Below are positions 59,061 to 64,000 of a DNA stretch of 64,000 bases, piece after piece (position 1 is the stretch's first letter; each line of letters opens with the position of its first letter). Where the stretch lies: assembly GCA_049680625.1 (NCBI GenBank), contig JBAUID010000207.1, forward strand, positions 11,699-75,698, read 5' to 3'. The notes under the pieces are model-generated. The model saw only the letters and a program-made list of their open reading frames with translations. It had not been told where the DNA came from and searched no databases. The position numbers were made by a program, and so were the translations under genes. This DNA is from JAUIAI01 sp049680625 (GTDB taxonomy: Bacteria > Pseudomonadota > Gammaproteobacteria > Burkholderiales > Burkholderiaceae_E).

Positions 59061-60710
59061 TTAGCGGAGCGGCCCGTCGCGGGTTTCAATCGGTTCTCCG
59101 AATCCGCTGGTCCATACCCGGCTGATTTGAAAACGAGTGGCTTCGCTTTTGGCAGTGCTCAGTTGGGTGTCGTCGAAACTGGCGATCACGCTGACTTTGT
59201 ATTGTCCCGCGTCAAGGCCGGTAAACCGCGTATTGGGTTGTGCCGTCGTTACTTGCTGCTTATCGCCGGGCCAGTCTTCGGATTCCAGAAAGACCTCGTA
59301 GCGCGCCCCGGGCAGCGCCGGCCACTGGACCAGGACATCGTTACCCTGCCGGGTTGTGCTTGGTTTTGGGCCGGTCACGTTGAGTACAAACGCGCGGCTG
59401 TCCGTGAACGGGCCCATTGTCCAGCCGTCCACCGTGGCAACCCGCCAGAAACGTCGTAGTGGCACCTGAGCCAGGTCGCGGACAAATTCAAACTGGTTGG
59501 CAGTAAGCTCGGTGTCAACAACCAAACTGGAAAAGTTCTTATCAGTGGCCACTTGCAAGCGATAGGCTGTTGCTTGCGGATTTTGCGCCCACGACAAGGC
59601 GGCACGATCGGCAAAGTCAACAAACTGATTGGCTGGTCCAGCCAGGTCCGGGGCAAGCGGACGGGCCAGGAAACTGATTTTGCCAATACCATCAAGCCCG
59701 CCGACTCCGTTTTTACTGATGCCGCGCACGGCAATAAAATGATTGCCGTCTCGCTGGCTATCCAGTCGAACGGATGTATCCGTGACCACCCGCTCGGTGA
59801 GGTCACTGGAGAAATGACTATTGGCAGCAATCCGAACCCGGTAGGCAACCGCGTCGGGTATCGGGTCGAAGCTGATTACCCCGCTGGTTTGAGTCTGAAC
59901 TTGTTCCGGGGCATGAACCTGCGGTGCCTGGAGTAACACTTCGGCAGGGGTAACATTGCCGCTCGCATCAGCACTGGCACCATACCCCTTGGGAAGTTGC
60001 GTGCTGGAGCCGGTAGCATGCCAGTCAACCTTACCGCTGAGCACACTACTGGCAGAAACCTCAGCATCATCACTTACCCGAAACTGAGTGCCGCGAACCG
60101 CAGCTGTGGCTTTTGGCGTTTGAATCCGAATATCGCGCTTTGAGTCACCCGGACCGGTGACTTTGATTTCGGGCGTATTGGATTCGATCTGCCCACGTTC
60201 AAGGCGCAGGCGGGCATCGACTGTGTCACCGTCAAAATACTGTCGCAGGCGTTCGATCCGGACCAGGCTGCTCGGTGCAATATTCAATTGAGTGCCGTCG
60301 GGTAGTAACACCACGATGACGCCGTTGGCACTGGTTTCTATCGTATCGTTTTCGGTGAATTTGCTGTTTTTGTCGGCCGGCTGACCGTTGATTGTTACCG
60401 GGCCGCTGATGGCGCTGACTTTTGCAAATTTTGGGCCAAACTTAAGCCAGGTGACCGGAATGCGCAGCACTTGCCCTGCCCTTAAGCGCGCGTCACCGCG
60501 TAGTCCGTTAATGCTCTGAATATGACCCCAGGTAATGTCACGACGCAGCAGTCGTTGGCGAATGTCTGATGCAGTGTCTGTCGGTTGTACCTTGTATTCG
60601 ATCTCGACCCCGGAGCGGTAGGGCAGGTCAACATCGCCGCCAGCGGCGAACGCCGGTGACACAAGGCTCAGGTACAGGCCGGAAACGGCAGTCAGCAGGC
60701 GAAAATTCAT
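59061..60710 (-). CDS. Secreted LysM/FecR-domain protein
   Basis: 549 residues from the ATG at 60710, which has an AAGGA site and begins a signal peptide ('MNFRLLTAVSGLYLSLVSPAFA'). A LysM-like segment at ~30-80 ('YKVQPTDTASDIRQRLLRRDITWGHIQSINGL') should bind peptidoglycan, then a FecR domain ('VTINGQPADKNSKFTENDTIETSANGVIVVLLPDGTQLNIAPSSLVRI', 'KATAAVRGTQFRV') at ~90-200, followed by two or three fibronectin-like beta domains. It is 4 bp after the response regulator and upstream of the CHASE2 kinase, so it is probably a periplasmic partner. Confidence 0.9.
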   Translation of the reverse strand: MNFRLLTAVSGLYLSLVSPAFAAGGDVDLPYRSGVEIEYKVQPTDTASDIRQRLLRRDITWGHIQSINGLRGDARLRAGQVLRIPVTWLKFGPKFAKVSAISGPVTINGQPADKNSKFTENDTIETSANGVIVVLLPDGTQLNIAPSSLVRIERLRQYFDGDTVDARLRLERGQIESNTPEIKVTGPGDSKRDIRIQTPKATAAVRGTQFRVSDDAEVSASSVLSGKVDWHATGSSTQLPKGYGASADASGNVTPAEVLLQAPQVHAPEQVQTQTSGVISFDPIPDAVAYRVRIAANSHFSSDLTERVVTDTSVRLDSQRDGNHFIAVRGISKNGVGGLDGIGKISFLARPLAPDLAGPANQFVDFADRAALSWAQNPQATAYRLQVATDKNFSSLVVDTELTANQFEFVRDLAQVPLRRFWRVATVDGWTMGPFTDSRAFVLNVTGPKPSTTRQGNDVLVQWPALPGARYEVFLESEDWPGDKQQVTTAQPNTRFTGLDAGQYKVSVIASFDDTQLSTAKSEATRFQISRVWTSGFGEPIETRDGPLR

Positions 60711-60714
60711 TGAA

Positions 60715-61416
60715 TCAATCCTTTTGCTTTTCGGTGTCCAGATGCTCCAGGCGGTACCCGTAACTGTAAACCGGTGCCAGCAAATACCCTTCTTCAGGTC
60801 GTAGCCCGAGTTTTGTGCGCACCCGGGAGATATGGGTATCCATGGTGCGCGACGGCACGTCGGAGTCATGACCCCAGACTTCCTCCCGAATGTGACCGCG
60901 CGACAGCGGCCGGCCAATATTACGGAACAATAGCAGGGCGAGGTGAAACTCTTTTTGGGTCATTTCGACGGGATTACGATCCGTCGTTAGGGTCTGGGTG
61001 CGCAGATCAAAGTTAAACCGGTCGTATTCCAGAAAGCGTTCATCTGTGGTCGGCGGCTGGGCGCGCCGTACCAGAGCCTCAAGCCGGGCTACCAGTTCAG
61101 CCGCGCGAAGCGGCTTGACCATATAGTCGTCAGCGCCGGCATTTAACGCTTCAACAACATCTTCTTCAGCATCTCGAACGGTGGCAAACAATACCGGAAC
61201 CCGGGCGCCGGACACCCTCAGGGATTTCAACAATTCGATGCCGGTGGTATCTGGTACCGTCCAGTCGAGCACCATGACATCAAAGCTTTCGCGTCGCAGC
61301 GCAAAACTGAAGTCTTTACCGGTACCGAAGATCTTGGCCTCGATATTGGCGCGGGACAAAATGTCACTCAGTGTCTTTTGCTGGATGAGATCATCCTCGA
61401 GAAGTGCTACACGCAT
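60715..61416 (-). CDS. OmpR-family response regulator
   Basis: 233 residues. Receiver domain (~1-120) with acidic 'LLEDDL', phosphorylation site Asp51 in 'MVLDWTVPDT', Thr/Ser and Lys in 'KPLRAAELVARLE'. The winged-helix C-terminus ends 'RTMDTHISRVRTKLGLRPEEGYLLAPVYSYGYRLE'. First gene of the RR-FecR-kinase operon; the spacing of 4 bp to the next gene supports cotranscription. Its target genes cannot be read from the sequence. Confidence 0.95.
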   Translation of the reverse strand: MRVALLEDDLIQQKTLSDILSRANIEAKIFGTGKDFSFALRRESFDVMVLDWTVPDTTGIELLKSLRVSGARVPVLFATVRDAEEDVVEALNAGADDYMVKPLRAAELVARLEALVRRAQPPTTDERFLEYDRFNFDLRTQTLTTDRNPVEMTQKEFHLALLLFRNIGRPLSRGHIREEVWGHDSDVPSRTMDTHISRVRTKLGLRPEEGYLLAPVYSYGYRLEHLDTEKQKD

Positions 61417-61590
61417 CGTGCTGTATTCCTGTTTCAGAGACGCTGGCCGGACGCGGATTCTGGCCCCTGCCTATTTCATCCCGATTCAATTGGCGGTGCC
61501 AGTCGAATTGTCAAATAGTATTTCAAGCCAGGTTGTATGTACTGTTTTTACAACCAGTGATTTAACCGGCTTACACATGCGTGGGTCAAA
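61417..61590 (-). promoter_or_regulatory. Leader of the response-regulator operon with a 7-bp inverted repeat
   Basis: The 174 bp upstream of the response regulator contain GGTTGTA (61531-61537) and TACAACC (61549-61555) as a perfect inverted repeat with an 11-nt spacer, about 115 bp before the start. It could be an operator for the regulator itself or for another factor. A TTGACA-like box lies at 61509-61514 but no good -10 follows at the right distance. Confidence 0.45.
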
Positions 61591-63120
61591 TTAGCCGTTT
61601 GCCAGAAAGAGCTGGTAGGCCGGGTTGCTGGTTTCGTCCCAGTATCGGTATCCGAGGTCAACCAGGAACTGGTCAAGCTTGCCGGCGTCACTTTCCGGTA
61701 CCTGGATGCCAACCAGCACCCGACCATAGTCGGCGCCGTGGTTTCTGTAGTGAAACAATGAGATGTTCCACTCCGGGCTCATGCTGACCAGGAAACGCAT
61801 CAGGGCGCCAGGGCGTTCCGGAAATTCAAAGCGCAGCAGACGTTCATTTTTTGCCAGGTCGGAATGCCCGCCAACCAGGTGTCGCAAGTGCACTTTGGCC
61901 AGTTCGTCATCGGTCAGGTTCAGCGTTTCGAACCCGGCCGATGAGAAAGTGGCTGAAATGTCGTCGGCATCGCTACGGCGTTGAATCTGAATACCGACAA
62001 AAACGTGGGCGTGGGTCGGGCTGGCAATCCGGTAGTTAAACTCAGTGACGTTACGCGCGCCGACCAGCTCGCAGAATCGCTTAAAGCTGCCGCGTTCTTC
62101 CGGAATAGTGACCGCAAACACTGCCTCGCGCTGCTCACCAACTTCGGCCCGCTCAGACACGAACCGCAGTCGGTCAAAGTTCATATTGGCCCCGCAGGCG
62201 ACCGCCACCAGGGTCTGGTTCTTGATGTCCTCCCGTTGGGCGTAGACTTTTGCGCCGGCGATGGCCAGTGCGCCGGACGGTTCCAGGATTGCACGGGTAT
62301 CCATGAAAACATCTTTGATCGCGGCGCAAATCGCGTCAGTATCTACGCGAATAATTTCATCCACGTATTTGCTGGCCAGCCGAAAGGTTTCTTCACCAAC
62401 CAGCTTGACGGCCGTACCGTCGGCAAACAAACCAACATCGGTTAATGCGACCCTTCTACCAGCCTGAATTGACTGGTACATTGAATCGGAGTCTTCAGTT
62501 TGTACCCCGATGATGCGGACTTCGGGGCGTAATTGCTTGATATACACGCCGATCCCTGAGATCAGGCCGCCACCGCCAATTGCCACAAAAATGGCATCCA
62601 GCGGGCCGGTGTTCTGGCGAAGAATTTCCATGCCAATTGTGCCCTGGCCGGCAATAACGTCGGGATCATCGAACGGGTGAACAAACACGAGGTCCTGATC
62701 CTTCATCAGGGCTGTTGCGTGAGCGGATGCGTCCGAATACGACTCGCCGTGCAGGACAACTTCGGCGCCACGGCCGCGCACTGCATCAACTTTGACCAAC
62801 GGGGTTGTGACCGGCATGACGATTACCGCCCGTACACCGAGTTTTTTTGCCGCCAGGGCAACACCCTGGGCATGATTGCCCGCTGATGCGGTAATAACAC
62901 CGCGGGCCAGTTGGGCAGCGGGCAGGTTGGCCATTTTGTTGTATGCACCGCGCAGCTTGAAAGAGAAAACCGGCTGCAAGTCTTCACGCTTTAGCAAAAC
63001 CCGGTTCGACAGTCGCGCTGACAACAGCGGCGCGATTTCTAACGGCGTTTCTTCGGCAACGTCATAGACTCGTGACGTCAGGATGCGTTTGAGGTATTCG
63101 GTGTCCATGGCTGCACTCAT
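61591..63120 (-). CDS. ilvA: Threonine dehydratase, biosynthetic
   Basis: 509 residues from the ATG at 63120; an ATG at 63108 is also possible and 63144 is less so. IlvA deaminates threonine to 2-oxobutanoate for isoleucine. The PLP lysine is in 'FSFKLRGAYNKMANL' and 'AIGGGGLISGIGVYIK' binds PLP phosphate. Two ACT-like regulatory domains follow (~330-509), consistent with isoleucine feedback control. It is divergent from the next gene. Confidence 0.96.
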   Translation of the reverse strand: MSAAMDTEYLKRILTSRVYDVAEETPLEIAPLLSARLSNRVLLKREDLQPVFSFKLRGAYNKMANLPAAQLARGVITASAGNHAQGVALAAKKLGVRAVIVMPVTTPLVKVDAVRGRGAEVVLHGESYSDASAHATALMKDQDLVFVHPFDDPDVIAGQGTIGMEILRQNTGPLDAIFVAIGGGGLISGIGVYIKQLRPEVRIIGVQTEDSDSMYQSIQAGRRVALTDVGLFADGTAVKLVGEETFRLASKYVDEIIRVDTDAICAAIKDVFMDTRAILEPSGALAIAGAKVYAQREDIKNQTLVAVACGANMNFDRLRFVSERAEVGEQREAVFAVTIPEERGSFKRFCELVGARNVTEFNYRIASPTHAHVFVGIQIQRRSDADDISATFSSAGFETLNLTDDELAKVHLRHLVGGHSDLAKNERLLRFEFPERPGALMRFLVSMSPEWNISLFHYRNHGADYGRVLVGIQVPESDAGKLDQFLVDLGYRYWDETSNPAYQLFLANG

Positions 63121-63236
63121 TTGACCACTGCGCGGCCAGTTCATATTTATTTTGTTCAGATTATTTCTTGCTGGAATCGGCTGTATTTTGCCGTGTTTAG
63201 TCCGGTGACGATACGGCCGGCATTACACTGCGCGGC

Positions 63237-63731
63237 ATGGAATCATTTGTTACTAGTTTAATTTCCTGGTTTTCGCTGCCAACCAATGGCCTAAGCTCGG
63301 TTTTTGTCATATCTTTTTTGTCAGCCACGTTGTTGCCGCTGGGCTCAGAGCCGGCTGTATTTGGTTACGCGAAGCTCAATCCGGAACAATTCTGGCTGGT
63401 CATTCTGGTGGCTACCGCGGGTAATACCCTGGGTGGAGCGGTCGATTACTGGATGGGCCGTGGTGCCAAGAAAGTGGTTGCGCCGGGCGGGCCGACCCGA
63501 TATCTGGGTTGGTTTGAACGACTTGGCCCGAAGACGCTGGTGTTGTCCTGGCTGCCAGCTGTGGGTGACCCCTTGTGTGCGATGGCCGGATGGCTCAGGT
63601 TACCATTCTGGCCGTGTGTCGCATGGATGGCGGTTGGCAAATTCCTGCGCTATACGACAATGACAGCCTTGCTGTTGTGGGTGCCTAATGCCTGGTGGAC
63701 CACTTTGCTCAAGCCAATTGCTGGTTTATAA
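63237..63731 (+). CDS. YqaA-like membrane protein
   Basis: 164 residues with four or five membrane segments. 'SATLLPLGSEPAVFGYAKLNPEQFWLVILVATAGNTLGGAVDYWMGRGA' and 'LSWLPAVGDPLCAMAGWLRLPFWPCVAWMAVGKFLRY' match the YqaA/VTT-like small family related to DedA. Its function is unknown. Divergent from ilvA with 116 bp between starts. Confidence 0.88.
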   Translation: MESFVTSLISWFSLPTNGLSSVFVISFLSATLLPLGSEPAVFGYAKLNPEQFWLVILVATAGNTLGGAVDYWMGRGAKKVVAPGGPTRYLGWFERLGPKTLVLSWLPAVGDPLCAMAGWLRLPFWPCVAWMAVGKFLRYTTMTALLLWVPNAWWTTLLKPIAGL

Positions 63732-63843
63732 ACTGGGTTGACAGAAGTCGGATCGCCGGGTGCTGATCACTCGCGTGGAGCGGTGTTATTTCAGTCGCTT
63801 ATTTTTGCTGCGCCGCACACAAAGCGGATAGAATCTGCCGGTA

Positions 63844-64000
63844 ATGAATGCTCCACTGCACGCTCTGACCGCCCCGGCGGATCTCACCGCACCAGATTCG
63901 TCTGACCGGGTTCGCGAGATCCCGTACAACTACACCTCGTTTTCGGATCGTGAAATTGTGTCGCGATTGCTCGGCGACCAAGGCTGGCAATTGCTCGAGC
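63844..64000 (+). CDS. DUF3683-type FAD/FMN oxidoreductase, N-terminal fragment
   Basis: 52 codons are visible before the window ends. After 'MNAPLHAL' the text 'VREIPYNYTSFSDREIVSRLLGDQGWQLL' is characteristic of the N-terminal DUF3683 segment of a large FAD-linked oxidase found in betaproteobacteria. The catalytic domains lie outside the window, so this is a family recognition only. Confidence 0.8.
   Translation, partial: MNAPLHALTAPADLTAPDSSDRVREIPYNYTSFSDREIVSRLLGDQGWQLLE

Noticed and set aside
61480..61514. TTGACA-like box as the promoter of the response-regulator operon
   Set aside because: No acceptable -10 box lies 16-18 bp downstream, so no promoter is claimed.
1..64000. CRISPR arrays, insertion sequences or prophage genes
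   Set aside because: No regularly spaced repeats of CRISPR length, no transposase-like or integrase-like proteins and no phage structural proteins were seen; the repeats found have short units without spacers.

Overview
The window reads as one continuous stretch of a moderately GC-rich proteobacterial chromosome, densely packed with core genes and free of recognisable insertion sequences, prophage genes or CRISPR arrays. Gene order points to Betaproteobacteria, probably Burkholderiales. Evidence: an mla cluster with mlaA inside it (mlaF-E-D-A-C-B) running through an ABC exporter pair, bolA, murA, a complete his operon, hinT and tatABC towards petABC and sspAB; separate hisI and hisE; a short-form hisG; hprK-rapZ-ptsN beside hpf-rpoN-lptBAC-kdsCD; and the start of a DUF3683-type FAD oxidoreductase. 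This assignment is inference from synteny and family features, not from a database search.

Layout. 1-2.4 kb (minus): the start of an M48-type peptidase, a DUF898 membrane protein and ychF. 2.5-5.3 kb: three unrelated metabolic genes (phosphotransacylase, 5'-nucleotidase, glucose-1-phosphate cytidylyltransferase) lying between ychF and pth. 5.5-11.5 kb (minus): TPR lipoprotein-lolB-ispE-tRNA-Gln-prs-rplY-pth. 11.6-15.9 kb (plus): mutM, a dynamin-like GTPase, mutY. 15.9-25.0 kb (minus): kdsD-kdsC-lptC-lptA-lptB-rpoN-hpf-ptsN-hprK-rapZ and a Lon-N protein, i.e. Kdo and LPS transport genes followed by the sigma-54/nitrogen-PTS block. 25.2-44.7 kb (plus): a Kef-type antiporter, the Mla lipid-transport system, an ABC-2 exporter, ibaG, murA, the his operon with a fused hisD-hisC gene, hinT, tatABC and a Nif3-like gene. 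44.8-49.9 kb: mscL (minus), then the cytochrome bc1 complex petABC, sspAB and tRNA-Thr. 50.0-52.8 kb: a divergent accessory unit (SDR dehydrogenase; ring-hydroxylating oxygenase alpha and beta). 52.9-61.4 kb (minus): a response regulator, a secreted LysM/FecR protein and a CHASE2 histidine kinase, followed by hemA-prfA-prmC and grxD. 61.6-64.0 kb: ilvA (minus), a YqaA-like membrane protein and the DUF3683 gene start (plus).

Several genes work together: KdsD/KdsC supply Kdo while LptA/B/C move LPS outward and MlaA-F keeps outer-membrane lipid asymmetry; TatABC lies near the Rieske protein PetA, a classic Tat substrate; hisG, hisDC, hisB, hisH, hisA, hisF, hisI and hisE cover the whole histidine pathway.

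The most unusual observations are (1) the in-frame hisD-hisC fusion, (2) many short tandem repeats (units of 7-15 bp, 2-5 copies) at gene junctions, leaders and protein termini throughout the window, including a duplicated ribosome-binding site before grxD and arrays before mutY, prs and petA, and (3) a three-gene envelope-sensing module that reads into hemA. Start codons were revised wherever ribosome-binding sites, signal peptides or family lengths argued for a different start; these choices are noted.
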